From Mucilaginibacter sp. cycad4 (GTDB lineage Bacteria; Bacteroidota; Bacteroidia; Sphingobacteriales; Sphingobacteriaceae), in NCBI RefSeq assembly GCF_034263275.1, contig NZ_CP139559.1, positions 3,782,001-3,846,000 of the forward strand: a stretch of 64,000 nucleotides of DNA. The letters run 5' to 3'. The position numbers were made by a program, and so were the translations under genes. Below the pieces are notes generated by a model, which saw only the letters and a list, made by a program, of their open reading frames with translations, had not been told where the DNA came from and made no database searches. Position 1 is the stretch's first letter. Each line of letters begins with the position of its first letter. Positions 16,918 to 26,670 of the stretch are shown in pieces.

Positions 16918-19287
16918 ATGCTGATAAAAAAGAGGTTTAAATTAAACCTATGCCTTGTAGCCTGCTTAGCCGGGGCACATACCTTAAAGGCGCAATCCTA
17001 TGTACCCGAATTAAACGATACCCGGATAAAAGTAAAACCGGTCGTATCCGTTAAAGCTTATTCTTTTAATTTAAAGGATGTTCAATTACTGGAGAGCCCT
17101 TTTAAGAAAGCGATGGAGGTTGACGCCGCTTATTTATTATCTATAGAGCCCGACAGACTGCTTTCGGCCTTCCGTTCGCACTCGGGCCTTACACCCAAAG
17201 GAAAAATGTATGAAGGCTGGGAATCATCAGGTTTGGCAGGGCATACGTTGGGGCATTACCTGTCGGCCATTTCTATGCATTACGCATCAACCCGGAATCC
17301 CGAATTTTTAAAACGTGTAAACTATATAGTTAAAGAACTTGATGAGTGCCAGGCGGCCCGCAAAAGCGGTTACGTAGGCGCTATCCCGAAAGAAGATACC
17401 ATTTGGGCCGAGGTTGCCAAAGGCGAGATCCGTTCACGTGGATTTGATTTGAATGGCGGCTGGTCGCCCTGGTATACGGTGCATAAAGTTATGGCAGGTT
17501 TACTTGATGCCTATTTATACTGTAATAATCCCGAAGCCTTAAAAGTATGCAAAGGCATGGCCGACTGGACAGGTGAAACCATCAAAAATCTTGATGATGA
17601 GAAACTGCAAAAAATGCTGCTTTGCGAATATGGAGGCATGGCAGAAACGTTAGCCAACTTGTATGCCATTAACGGCGATAAAAAATACCTGGAGCTATCG
17701 TACAAATTTTATGATAAAAAGATCCTTGATCCCCTATCTCAAAAACAGGATGTACTGCCGGGCAAGCATTCAAACACACAAATCCCCAAAGTAATTGCAA
17801 GCGCACGCAGGTACGAGCTTACCGGCGATAAAAAGGATAAAGCCATTGCCGATTTCTTTTGGGAAACCATTGTTAACCATCACTCCTATGCCACAGGAGG
17901 TAACAGCAACTATGAATACCTGAGCGATGCAGACAAGCTGAATGATAAGCTTACCGAAAACACTACCGAAACCTGCAACACCTACAACATGCTGAAATTA
18001 ACCCGGCATTTGTTTGCTGTTGAGCCTTCGGCCATGCTGATGGATTATTACGAAAAGGCGCTGTATAACCACATTCTCGCTTCGCAAAACCATGCCGACG
18101 GTATGATGTGCTACTTTGTACCGCTGCGGATGGGTGGAACCAAGCATTACAGTACACCGTTTGATGATTTTACCTGCTGCGTTGGCTCGGGTATGGAAAA
18201 CCATGTTAAATACAACGAGAGTATCTACTTTAAAGGAGCTGATGGCAGTTTATACGTCAACCTGTTTATCCCATCGATACTTAACTGGGCATCAAAAGGT
18301 TTATCAGTAAAACAGGAAAGCAGCTTCCCTAATGATGATCATATCACATTTATGGTGAATACCAAAAAGCCGCTTACCATGGCTATCCGCATCCGTAAAC
18401 CAAAATGGACCAGCAATGCTACTATCAGCATTAACGGAAAAGCTCAAAATGCTGCCATTGATGCCCAGGGATATATTGTTTTAAGCCGCAAATGGAGCAA
18501 CAACGATAAAATTGAATTTACCACACCCGAGAAGCTTTATACCGAAGCCATGCCCGATAATGCCAACAGGCGTGCGGTATTTTACGGCCCGGTATTGCTT
18601 GCAGGTGTGTTAGGCAATACTGAGCCTGATCCGTTGAAAGGTGTACCGGTGTTTGTGACCAGCGAGACTGATCCTAACCAATGGCTGCAAATGGTTGATA
18701 AAAAACAATTAAGCTTTCGCACGGTGAATATTTCAAAGCCAGAGGAAGTTACACTGATCCCATTCAACCAAACTCAAAATCAATACTATTCTGTTTATTG
18801 GGACGTATTTACTCCACAGGCATGGGTGGTGCAGCAAAAAGCCTATGACGAGCAAAGGAAAAAACAACAGGAACTGGAAGCCCGCACTATGGACATTTTA
18901 CGTATAGGCGAAATGCAGCCCGAACGCGATCATAACTTCATCAGTGAAAACGCCACTACAGGTGAAGACCATCAAAAGAAATGGCGGTCTACGGAGAACG
19001 GCGGCTACCTGCAATACGAAATGAAGATTGATGCCAATGCGCAAAACACGCTCATTAACAGCTACTGGGGTATGGATAACCGCGGCAGAAAATTTGATAT
19101 TTTGATTGATGGCGTTAAGCTGGCATCAGAGGATTTGAACCAGTACAAGGAAAGCCGCTTTTACGATATCAGCTATACGTTACCTATTGAGCTAACTAAA
19201 GGCAAGCAAAAAGTAACCGTAAAACTGCTGCCTCAAAAAGAAAACAGTGCAGGCCCGGTTTACGGCAGCCGGATGGTTAAAAACTAA
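16918..19287 (+). CDS. GH146-like beta-L-arabinofuranosidase (DUF1680 superfamily), secreted
   Basis: 789 residues; signal peptide ends in LKAQ. An (alpha/alpha)6 barrel of the GH127/GH146 clan with the GH146-type motifs WESSGLAGHTLGHYLSA (about 101-117), CEYGGMAE and ETCNTYNMLKLT. The zinc-thiolate site is complete: E351 and C353 in TETCNTY, then C420-C421 in DFTCCVGSGMENH; E333 in GGNSNYEYL fits the acid/base. In this clan one of the cysteines is the nucleophile. A C-terminal domain of about 150 residues follows the beta-sandwich. It is followed 27 bases later by a GH127 gene. Known members release beta-L-arabinofuranose from plant glycans; Hyp-linked arabinosides are suggested by context. 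Confidence 0.88.
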   Translation: MLIKKRFKLNLCLVACLAGAHTLKAQSYVPELNDTRIKVKPVVSVKAYSFNLKDVQLLESPFKKAMEVDAAYLLSIEPDRLLSAFRSHSGLTPKGKMYEGWESSGLAGHTLGHYLSAISMHYASTRNPEFLKRVNYIVKELDECQAARKSGYVGAIPKEDTIWAEVAKGEIRSRGFDLNGGWSPWYTVHKVMAGLLDAYLYCNNPEALKVCKGMADWTGETIKNLDDEKLQKMLLCEYGGMAETLANLYAINGDKKYLELSYKFYDKKILDPLSQKQDVLPGKHSNTQIPKVIASARRYELTGDKKDKAIADFFWETIVNHHSYATGGNSNYEYLSDADKLNDKLTENTTETCNTYNMLKLTRHLFAVEPSAMLMDYYEKALYNHILASQNHADGMMCYFVPLRMGGTKHYSTPFDDFTCCVGSGMENHVKYNESIYFKGADGSLYVNLFIPSILNWASKGLSVKQESSFPNDDHITFMVNTKKPLTMAIRIRKPKWTSNATISINGKAQNAAIDAQGYIVLSRKWSNNDKIEFTTPEKLYTEAMPDNANRRAVFYGPVLLAGVLGNTEPDPLKGVPVFVTSETDPNQWLQMVDKKQLSFRTVNISKPEEVTLIPFNQTQNQYYSVYWDVFTPQAWVVQQKAYDEQRKKQQELEARTMDILRIGEMQPERDHNFISENATTGEDHQKKWRSTENGGYLQYEMKIDANAQNTLINSYWGMDNRGRKFDILIDGVKLASEDLNQYKESRFYDISYTLPIELTKGKQKVTVKLLPQKENSAGPVYGSRMVKN

Positions 19288-19314
19288 TTTTAAAAGCAAA
19301 AGAACTTGAATATC

Positions 19315-21717
19315 ATGATCAATAAACAAAAAGTCGCCGGTGTGCTTGCCCTTTCACTGGCTGCACTTACAAGCCCGGTATTGGCACAGCAAAAGGATTA
19401 CCCTATCCAGCCGGTTGCCTTTACCAGCGTACACGTGAACGATAACTTCTGGCAGCCCAAAATGGAAGTGAATGCCACAGTTACCATTCCGTACGTGCTG
19501 GCGCAATGCAAGGCAAACGGCCGCATGGATAACTTTTTACGCGCCGCAAAAAAGCTTGACGGCGATAAACTAAGCGAATTCCCGTTTGATGATACCGATG
19601 TGTATAAGGCAATTGAAGGTGCATCCTATTCTATGCAGAATAAAAGGAACCCGCAGCTTGATAAATCCATTGATAGCCTCATCTCCATTATTGGCGCGGC
19701 CCAGGAGCCGGATGGCTATCTATACACTTTCAGAACTGTTAACGCCAAAAAGCCCCATGAGTGGATAGGCTCCAAACGCTGGGAAAAGGAAGAAGACCTG
19801 AGCCATGAGCTATATAATGCAGGCCACCTTTATGAAGCTGCCGTAGCACATTACCAGGCAACCGGTAAACGTACATTGCTCAACATCGCCATAAAAAATG
19901 CCGACCTGTTGGTTAAAACTTTTGGACCGGGCAAAATTGAGGAATATCCGGGCCACCAGATCGTGGAGATCGGCCTTTCAAAAATGTACCGGGTTACCGG
20001 CAACAAACAATACCTCGACCTGGCCAAATTCTTTTTAGATGTGCGCGGACCAAAAGGCGATGCTTACAACCAGGCCGATAAAAAAGTGGTTGACCAGCAT
20101 GAAGCCGAGGGCCACGCGGTACGGGCTGCCTACATGTACACCGGCATGGCCGATATCGCTGCCTTAACAGGTAATACCAAATATTTGGCAGCCATTGATG
20201 ATATATGGAGTGATGTGGTAACCAAGAAACTGTACATCACCGGCGGCATTGGCGCAACCGGGGCAGGTGAGGCTTTTGGCGAAGCATACCAGTTGCCGAA
20301 TATGTCGGCCTATGCCGAAACCTGTGCGGCTATTGGCAACGTTTACTGGAACAACAGGATGTTCCTCCTGCACGGCGATTCGAAATACATTGACGTGTTG
20401 GAAAGAACGCTTTACAACGGCCTGTTATCGGGCGTATCATTGAGCGGTAACAGGTTCTTTTACCCAAACCCGCTGGCTTCCATGTTTCAGCATCAGCGCA
20501 GCGCATGGATCAGTTGTGCCTGCTGTATCAGCAACATGACCCGCTTTTTACCTTCGCTGCCGGGTTACGTTTATGCTAAAAACAAAAACGACCTGTACAT
20601 TAACCTGTTTATGAGCAACTCAAGTAATATCAAACTTACTTCGGGTAACGTAAACATTGTACAGCAAACAGATTATCCATGGAAAGGCAGGGTTGACATT
20701 ACCGTTAACCCCGATAAAGCAGGTGAATTTACTTTAAGGGTACGCATTCCCGGCTGGGCCAAACAGCAGCCGGTACCGGGCGACCTGTATACCTTTATGG
20801 ATAAAAAATCCTTCCCGCTTACGCTGATGATCAACGGGCAGGCAAAATCATTTGAAACCGAAAAGGGCTATGCCGTGCTAAAACGCACCTGGAAAAAAGG
20901 CGATAAAGTTTCGCTTTTATTACCTATGGAAACCGAAAAAGTATTAGCTAATCAACAGGTTAAGGACGACAGGGGCAGGTTTGCATTTGAGCGCGGCCCT
21001 ATTGTTTATTGCCTTGAAGGCCCGGATAACAAGGACAGCCTGGTACAAAACATATTGATTGATAAAAATGCCATTGCCGATGCCAACTATCATGCCGATC
21101 TACTTAATGGCGTTGATGTGATCAGTACTGAAGGAAAAAGCGCCAAACGCCAGCTAAAAACCGACAGCATTTTACAAACCGATCAAATGGTGAAAGCTAT
21201 TCCTTACTATGCCTGGGCAAATCGGGGGCCGAGTGAAATGACGGTTTGGATCCCTTATGAAACTTCGGCTGTGCGCCCTAAACCGGCACCTACCATTGCC
21301 AGTACCAGTAAAGTGAGCGCCTCGTTAAAAAACGTGCGAATGTTTGCTGCCATAAAAGATCAGTATGAACCCGCCGATTCCAAAGATACCAACTACCCTT
21401 ACCTGCACTGGTGGCCCGCTAAAAACACCAATGAGTTTGTACAGTATGATTTTGATACTGAACACACCGTTAGCGAATCAAAAGTTTACTGGTATGATGA
21501 CGGCCCATGGGGTGGCTGCCGTATCCCGGTATCGTACAAGATCCTGTATAAAAAAGATGGCCAATGGGTTCCGGTAAAAAATACCACACCTTACACCATA
21601 AGCAAGGATAGTTTTAATGTGGTTACTTTTGATCCGGTTGCTACTACAGCCCTACGAATGGAAATTCAGTTACCGGCTGATAACTCTACCGGGATCCATG
21701 AATGGGCGGTTAAATAA
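19315..21717 (+). CDS. GH127 beta-L-arabinofuranosidase, secreted
   Basis: 800 residues from ATG 19315; a TTG at 19306 is in frame but a poorer start. Signal peptide ends in PVLAQQ. Zinc and catalytic residues have the spacing known for the Bifidobacterium enzyme HypBA1, which acts on Hyp-linked arabino-oligosaccharides of extensin: E319 (GAGEAFGE, acid/base), E335 and C337 (YAETCAA), C403-C404 (CACCISN, the first being the nucleophile by analogy). The N-terminal TSVHVNDNFWQPK is a GH127 hallmark. A C-terminal extension of about 130 residues has a galactose-binding-like look (HWWPAKNTNEFVQYDF). Co-transcribed with the GH146-like gene and followed by a strong terminator. Confidence 0.92.
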   Translation: MINKQKVAGVLALSLAALTSPVLAQQKDYPIQPVAFTSVHVNDNFWQPKMEVNATVTIPYVLAQCKANGRMDNFLRAAKKLDGDKLSEFPFDDTDVYKAIEGASYSMQNKRNPQLDKSIDSLISIIGAAQEPDGYLYTFRTVNAKKPHEWIGSKRWEKEEDLSHELYNAGHLYEAAVAHYQATGKRTLLNIAIKNADLLVKTFGPGKIEEYPGHQIVEIGLSKMYRVTGNKQYLDLAKFFLDVRGPKGDAYNQADKKVVDQHEAEGHAVRAAYMYTGMADIAALTGNTKYLAAIDDIWSDVVTKKLYITGGIGATGAGEAFGEAYQLPNMSAYAETCAAIGNVYWNNRMFLLHGDSKYIDVLERTLYNGLLSGVSLSGNRFFYPNPLASMFQHQRSAWISCACCISNMTRFLPSLPGYVYAKNKNDLYINLFMSNSSNIKLTSGNVNIVQQTDYPWKGRVDITVNPDKAGEFTLRVRIPGWAKQQPVPGDLYTFMDKKSFPLTLMINGQAKSFETEKGYAVLKRTWKKGDKVSLLLPMETEKVLANQQVKDDRGRFAFERGPIVYCLEGPDNKDSLVQNILIDKNAIADANYHADLLNGVDVISTEGKSAKRQLKTDSILQTDQMVKAIPYYAWANRGPSEMTVWIPYETSAVRPKPAPTIASTSKVSASLKNVRMFAAIKDQYEPADSKDTNYPYLHWWPAKNTNEFVQYDFDTEHTVSESKVYWYDDGPWGGCRIPVSYKILYKKDGQWVPVKNTTPYTISKDSFNVVTFDPVATTALRMEIQLPADNSTGIHEWAVK

Positions 21718-21732
21718 CCTGTTATCCATAAT

Positions 21733-21773
21733 AACAGTAAAGCCTTTCCGTTTATGCGAAAGGCTTTACTGTT
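21733..21773 (+). terminator. intrinsic terminator after GH127
   Basis: A perfect 16-bp stem (AACAGTAAAGCCTTTC with its complement) around a 9-base loop, followed by further T. It lies 15 bases after the GH127 stop. Confidence 0.88.
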
Positions 21774-21816
21774 TTAATTACACCGCAAACGGAATACTTT
21801 AAGTATAAAAAGCCCA

Positions 21817-21848
21817 TTTTACCTATAAACTTATATTCCCTACATTTG
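21817..21848 (+). promoter_or_regulatory. promoter of the histone-like gene
   Basis: TACATTTG at 21841-21848 matches the -7 consensus exactly; TTTT at 21817 lies 20 bases upstream, a weak -33 match at the proper spacing. The ATG is 20 bases downstream. Confidence 0.6.
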
Positions 21849-21868
21849 CGGCCTTAAAAAATAAAAAA

Positions 21869-22048
21869 ATGATAAATTTCGAAAAAGTGAAAGAAGTTAT
21901 CGCAGCAGCAGAAGCTGACGCGGCAAGCTTTTATGAAAAAGGTAACAAGGCTGCCGGTACAAGACTGCGCAATGCTATGCAACAATTAAAAGTATTAGCT
22001 ACGGATATCCGTAAAGAAGTTACTGAAAAGAAAAACGCAGCAGCTTAA
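21869..22048 (+). CDS. histone H1-like (Hc1-type) small DNA-binding protein
   Basis: A 59-residue protein starting MINFEKVKEVIAAAEADAAS and ending in a Lys/Ala-rich tail (VTEKKNAAA). It resembles the small Hc1-type histone-like proteins common in Bacteroidota, which bind DNA and are highly expressed. It has a good promoter, an A-rich start region and a following hairpin. It separates the two polysaccharide regions and is unlikely to belong to either. Too short for most automatic callers. Confidence 0.8.
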   Translation: MINFEKVKEVIAAAEADAASFYEKGNKAAGTRLRNAMQQLKVLATDIRKEVTEKKNAAA

Positions 22049-22070
22049 TCACTGTCAAAAATGTTTTTAG

Positions 22071-22105
22071 ATAAAGCGGGCTGGTTTTCCATGTACCCGC
22101 TTTAT
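22071..22105 (+). terminator. hairpin after the histone-like gene
   Basis: A 10-bp perfect stem ATAAAGCGGG / CCCGCTTTAT with a 15-base loop, 22 bases after the stop. The T tract is weak (ATTGCTT). Confidence 0.5.
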
Positions 22106-22252
22106 TGCTTAACTGAAGGCTGCGAGCCACAAGGTGAGCAAAATACTGTCGCAGGTTTAGCGACAGCGTAACCTTTGACCAATCATAGTTTAAGCTTCTG
22201 TTTTTCAGCCTTTAACTAAAAAAACAACAGTTACAAACTGGCAATAACAAAC

Positions 22253-22294
22253 AAAAAGACTGTAACCCCATATACACGAGATTACAGTCTTTTT
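22253..22294 (-). terminator. bidirectional terminator after the GH35 gene
   Basis: Stem AAAAAGACTGTAA / TTACAGTCTTTTT (13 bp) with a 16-base loop; T runs lie on both strands. It ends the leftward PUL transcript 38 bases after the GH35 stop. Confidence 0.85.
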
Positions 22295-22331
22295 CATTGT
22301 CATTTCTAAAAACAGACAGAGCTGCCTGAAC

Positions 22332-24170
22332 TTATTTCCCTAAAACATCCAAAATAGGGTGATCAATCGCGTTCAATATATTTTCTGATGATTTTATCAG
22401 TTCAAGTACGGTAATTTCATTATCGCCTTTTTTCAGCCATTCAACCGGTACATAAATGGTTTGCTGCGGACCGCAATTCCAATAACGGCCTAAATTGTGC
22501 CCGTTGATCCAAACAATGCCTTTACCCCATTTACTCATGTCGAGATAAGTATCGGCCAATTTATCAACCTTGAAAACTGCTTTTTTCAATTGCGGTGTAT
22601 TGTTAGCTACAATCTTTTTAATTGCCGGATTTGCTTTCACTTTGTTGATATCATCAAAAGGCAGTGAATACATTTTCCAGCTTTTCAACTCAGTACCGGC
22701 AAAAAGTACTTTTTCTGTAATACCCTTTTTGTTTTTAAGCAGGTAAGGACCAAAATTGATACGGCCAAGGTTTTCAACTAAAATATCCAGTGTTACCTTT
22801 CCTTTGGGCAAATTGATCATGAGGCTGTCCTGGTATTTACGCCTGTCGAGGATCCCTGCACGTTTGCCGTTTATGTAGATCAGGCCGTAATCGCGCAGGT
22901 CTTTGATTTTAAGCAAACCAGATTTGCCTCCGTTAATGGTTGTGCGGTAAAGTACAAAACCATAAGCCTGATTAAGATCTTCAAAAGCAAGGGGAGTGCT
23001 ATTGATCTTTGCCGCCGGCAGTACATTAAACAGGCTTCTTGATTGTGTAAACTTAATTGCAGGTAGGCTTATGGCATGTTTAGCTGCGGGAACTTCGGGC
23101 AGAGATACGCCTGTAGGAAGGTGCTTACTGATCACAGTGCGAAACTTCATGAACTTATCGGTAGCATTACCTGCCTCATCAAGCGGCGCATCATAATCAT
23201 AGCTGCTGATCTGCGGTTCATAAGGGTTTTGATCATTATAGTTTGCACCGTTCATGAAAGCACGTGTTGTACCGCCATGAAACATGTACATGTTAATGGA
23301 AATACCTGCGGCCAGTACCGAATCAAGTTTCGGTACATATTTATCAGCAGGTATGGTATGATGTGCAGTTCCCCACCAGTCGAACCAGGCCGGGTACCAT
23401 TCGGCAATAAAATAAGGGCCCTTGCCATTATAATTTTCGCCGATAAGCTTTTTAACTTTTGCTACATCATCAACACCGTTTATAGCGGGTAATAAGCCCG
23501 GTAAATGACCATCTTTTATAGCAGGTTCAGGATCGCAGGTGTAGAGCTGGCCATCAAAACCGGCATCTATAAACATTTTGCGGTTAAGGGCCAGGTAATC
23601 TTTATCGCTGCCATATGAGCCGTATTCGTTCTCTATCTGCACCATTAAAATATTGCCGCCATGGTTCACCAGCAGGGGTGATAATTGCCTACCTACCTGG
23701 GTAAGATATTTTTTATAAGCTTCCAGGTATTTAGGCTCCTTACTGCGTACAACTAAGCCCTGCTCCTTTTCGAGCCAGTAAGGATAGCCGCCAAACTCCC
23801 ATTCGGCGCAAACGTAGGGGCTGGGGCGTAATATCACCCAAAGGCCTTCCTCCTGTGCTATCTTTACAAATTCGGCAATATCATTGTTGCCGGTAAAATC
23901 ATAATGCCCTTTCTGTGGTTCATGAACATTCCAGAAAACGTAGGTACCAATGGTGTTCAACCCCATAGCTTTGGCCATTTTCATACGCTGGCGCCAGGCC
24001 TCACGCGGAACGCGGGTATAGTGCATTTCGCCGGAAATGATCTGCAGCGGTTTACCATCAAGCAGGAATGTAGTATCGCCAAGGGCAAAAGTATGTTTAG
24101 CATTTTGCGCCTGCAGCTTTGCGGATGCAAACAGGATAACAGAGAGGAATAGTAGTTTTATAAGTTTCAT
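22332..24170 (-). CDS. GH35 beta-galactosidase, secreted
   Basis: 612 residues with signal peptide ending in KLQAQ. The GH35 barrel spans about 28-340. The acid/base is E182 in QIENEYGSYG and the nucleophile E257 in FIAEWYPAWFDWWG; PSPYVCAEWEFGGYPYWL is the family signature. C-terminal jelly-roll domains include the GIVWINGHNLGRYWNCGPQQ block, cut here to its start. It removes terminal beta-galactose. Last gene of the PUL, 48 bases after GH2. In a beta-1,6/1,3-galactan pathway it would be an exo-acting trimming enzyme; linkage preference is not readable. Confidence 0.93.
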   Translation of the reverse strand: MKLIKLLFLSVILFASAKLQAQNAKHTFALGDTTFLLDGKPLQIISGEMHYTRVPREAWRQRMKMAKAMGLNTIGTYVFWNVHEPQKGHYDFTGNNDIAEFVKIAQEEGLWVILRPSPYVCAEWEFGGYPYWLEKEQGLVVRSKEPKYLEAYKKYLTQVGRQLSPLLVNHGGNILMVQIENEYGSYGSDKDYLALNRKMFIDAGFDGQLYTCDPEPAIKDGHLPGLLPAINGVDDVAKVKKLIGENYNGKGPYFIAEWYPAWFDWWGTAHHTIPADKYVPKLDSVLAAGISINMYMFHGGTTRAFMNGANYNDQNPYEPQISSYDYDAPLDEAGNATDKFMKFRTVISKHLPTGVSLPEVPAAKHAISLPAIKFTQSRSLFNVLPAAKINSTPLAFEDLNQAYGFVLYRTTINGGKSGLLKIKDLRDYGLIYINGKRAGILDRRKYQDSLMINLPKGKVTLDILVENLGRINFGPYLLKNKKGITEKVLFAGTELKSWKMYSLPFDDINKVKANPAIKKIVANNTPQLKKAVFKVDKLADTYLDMSKWGKGIVWINGHNLGRYWNCGPQQTIYVPVEWLKKGDNEITVLELIKSSENILNAIDHPILDVLGK

Positions 24171-24218
24171 AAATTGAAAAAAAGCAGGATTTTAGTTTTT
24201 ATTTATATCAGGGGATGA

Positions 24219-26651
24219 TTATTTTACGGTTAATGTTATAGCTGATGATTTAAGATTACCGGCACTAAACTGAACCTGTACAACGCCAGGTTTACCGGTA
24301 GTTTGTACATAAGCTAATAAGCGCCCGTGCAACGCTTTACGTTGGTTTGATTGATAGCTTTCATGGCTGCTGTTGCTGCCGCTTTCAAGGCCTGATAGTT
24401 TAGCCGGGCCCGTAATTGATACTGTTATCTCATCGGTAGCAGTAAATACAGGGTTACCGTTTTTATCGGTAATGTAAACCTCAATCTGGCTCAAGCCTTT
24501 TGTGTTATGGCTAAATAGGGTATTATCAGCCACCGCATTAAGTTGATAAGCATCGCCGGCTGTTTTTATACTGTTGGTACATACTTCAACACCATTATTG
24601 TAACCTTTTACTAAAAGCTCGCCGGGCTGGTAATCAACCTCCCATGATGGCACCCGCCCTCTTGCGGTGCTGCGGACCTGTTTGCCAAGGGATTTGCCGT
24701 TCAGAAACAATTCTGTTTCCTGGCAATTGGTAAAACAATCAACTTTTACTTTACTGCCGGGCTGCCAGTTCCAAACCGGCTCAGCAGTGCGGTGGCTCCA
24801 GATCCCTCTGTCATCAGTCCCCGTTATAGGGCGTGCGCCTATGTAAGCCATTGGCGTATCCGACCAAAGACTTTGCCTGAAGAAATATTCCGGCTTTTTA
24901 AAGCCGGCCAGGTCAATAAGCCCTGCGCCGTTACTGCGCTGCGGCCATTTGCCGGCCTCGCCCAGGTAATCGATACCTGTCCATAGGTATTGAGCAGAGA
25001 TGTATTCGTTACTATCAACAGCGTTCCAGGCTTGTTGCGCCATCCCGTTCTCGCTGCCGTAAATAATACGGTTGGGATATTTCTTATGATCTTCGGGATA
25101 TCGGTATTCCTGGTAATTATAGCCCACAACATCCAGCACATCAGGGTAGCCTACTTCGTTCGACATCACCACACCGGCCAGCGCGGCTGTTACAGGGCGG
25201 GTTTGATCAACGGCTTTTACAGCTTTAACCAGTTGTTTGGCTATAGGTGTTAACCCGCTTGCCGCGGGATGATCAGGCAGGTAGCCCTTACCATAGATCT
25301 GCGGGTTGCGACCTGTATTTAATACTTCATGCGTATATGGATCGTTAGGATAATCTATCTCGTTACCGATGCTCCACATAATGATGGAAGGGTGGTTACG
25401 TGCCCGCAACACCATATCAGTTACATCCCGGTCTGCCCATTCCTTAAAATATTCGTGGTATCCGTTTTTGGATGGCGTACCAACATTCCAGCCTGCTACC
25501 CATTTGTTTTTACCTGCCTCCCATTCGTCAAAAGCTTCGTCCATTACTAAGAAGCCCATTTTATCGCACAAATCGTACAGATAATCGGCATGAGGGTTAT
25601 GGCTTAGCCTGAGCGAGTTTACTCCTGCATCTTTCAATAATTTCAACCTGCGTACCCAAACTTCCGGCGGCACGGCTACACCCAGGGCACCGGCATCATC
25701 ATGAATACATACACCTTTAAGTTTAGTGCTTTTATCATTTAAAAAGAAGCCCTTATCCTTATCAAAACGGATACTGCGGATCCCTACCGCATGTGTTATT
25801 TCATCAGTTTGCTTGCCGTTGCGGTTTAGAGATACCAGTAGTTTATAAAGATCAGGCTTTTCGGTATCCCATAATTGAGGGGATGATATCTGTTGATCAA
25901 ATTCAACCTCATGTTTGCCCGGCTTTACAATTACCTGTTTTTGCAGGGAAACAACTGCTTTCCCCTTTTCGCCAAGCAGGTTTACTTTTACCAGTACAGA
26001 TGCATCTGTAGTCTTGCTATTGGTAATGCTCACGTTAATTTTTACTGTAGCTTTATCTGCCGAGACATCGGGTGTAGAAAAGGCTACATCCCAGGGGGCT
26101 ATGTGTACCGGGTCTTTAACAATGATGTATACATTACGGTAAATACCTGAGCCTGTATACCAGCGTGAATCAGCAAATTCGTTGTGGTCTACCTTTACTG
26201 CTATCGTATTTTGTCCGTTTAAGTTTAAATACTTGCTTAGCTCATATTGAAACGAGATAAAGCCATTTGGGCGTTTACCTAAATAATGCCCGTTGATCCA
26301 TACCTCGCTGTTTTTATATACGCCATCAAAATAAATATATACCTGCTTCCCTTTCCATGCATTGTTACCGGCGAAACTCTTTTTGTACCAGCCAATCCCT
26401 CCCGGCAAATAGCCGGTGGCACTTGCCCATTCATTACTAAAAGGGCCTTCAATGCTCCAGTCATGTGGCAGGTCCACAGTTCTCCATTGCGTTTCGGTAG
26501 CGATACCACTGATCCCTGTACTGATGTCGCCCTTGTGGAAAGCCCATGCCGCATTAAATAAAACCGGTTTTCCTGGGCCCTGGGCCTTAAGTAAGCCCGG
26601 CAGCAATAGTATGCTGAATAAAAAAAGAAGCGAATAGTTTATATTTTTCAT
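24219..26651 (-). CDS. GH2 family glycosidase, probable beta-galactosidase
   Basis: 810 residues starting at MKNINYSLLFLFS (26651); an upstream in-frame extension of 23 codons lacks a signal peptide character and was dropped. Order of domains: sugar-binding jelly roll (about 25-185), Ig-like (190-295), TIM barrel (300-600), then C-terminal Ig-like domains with DUF4982-like character. Acid/base E431 in WSIGNEIDYP and nucleophile E534 in IIYGSENGMA. GH2 enzymes of this layout are mostly beta-galactosidases; beta-glucuronidase is possible and would also suit arabinogalactan. It starts 20 bases after the GH30 stop. Confidence 0.88.
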   Translation of the reverse strand: MKNINYSLLFLFSILLLPGLLKAQGPGKPVLFNAAWAFHKGDISTGISGIATETQWRTVDLPHDWSIEGPFSNEWASATGYLPGGIGWYKKSFAGNNAWKGKQVYIYFDGVYKNSEVWINGHYLGKRPNGFISFQYELSKYLNLNGQNTIAVKVDHNEFADSRWYTGSGIYRNVYIIVKDPVHIAPWDVAFSTPDVSADKATVKINVSITNSKTTDASVLVKVNLLGEKGKAVVSLQKQVIVKPGKHEVEFDQQISSPQLWDTEKPDLYKLLVSLNRNGKQTDEITHAVGIRSIRFDKDKGFFLNDKSTKLKGVCIHDDAGALGVAVPPEVWVRRLKLLKDAGVNSLRLSHNPHADYLYDLCDKMGFLVMDEAFDEWEAGKNKWVAGWNVGTPSKNGYHEYFKEWADRDVTDMVLRARNHPSIIMWSIGNEIDYPNDPYTHEVLNTGRNPQIYGKGYLPDHPAASGLTPIAKQLVKAVKAVDQTRPVTAALAGVVMSNEVGYPDVLDVVGYNYQEYRYPEDHKKYPNRIIYGSENGMAQQAWNAVDSNEYISAQYLWTGIDYLGEAGKWPQRSNGAGLIDLAGFKKPEYFFRQSLWSDTPMAYIGARPITGTDDRGIWSHRTAEPVWNWQPGSKVKVDCFTNCQETELFLNGKSLGKQVRSTARGRVPSWEVDYQPGELLVKGYNNGVEVCTNSIKTAGDAYQLNAVADNTLFSHNTKGLSQIEVYITDKNGNPVFTATDEITVSITGPAKLSGLESGSNSSHESYQSNQRKALHGRLLAYVQTTGKPGVVQVQFSAGNLKSSAITLTVK

Positions 26652-26670
26652 TTCGACAGAAAATAAGATG

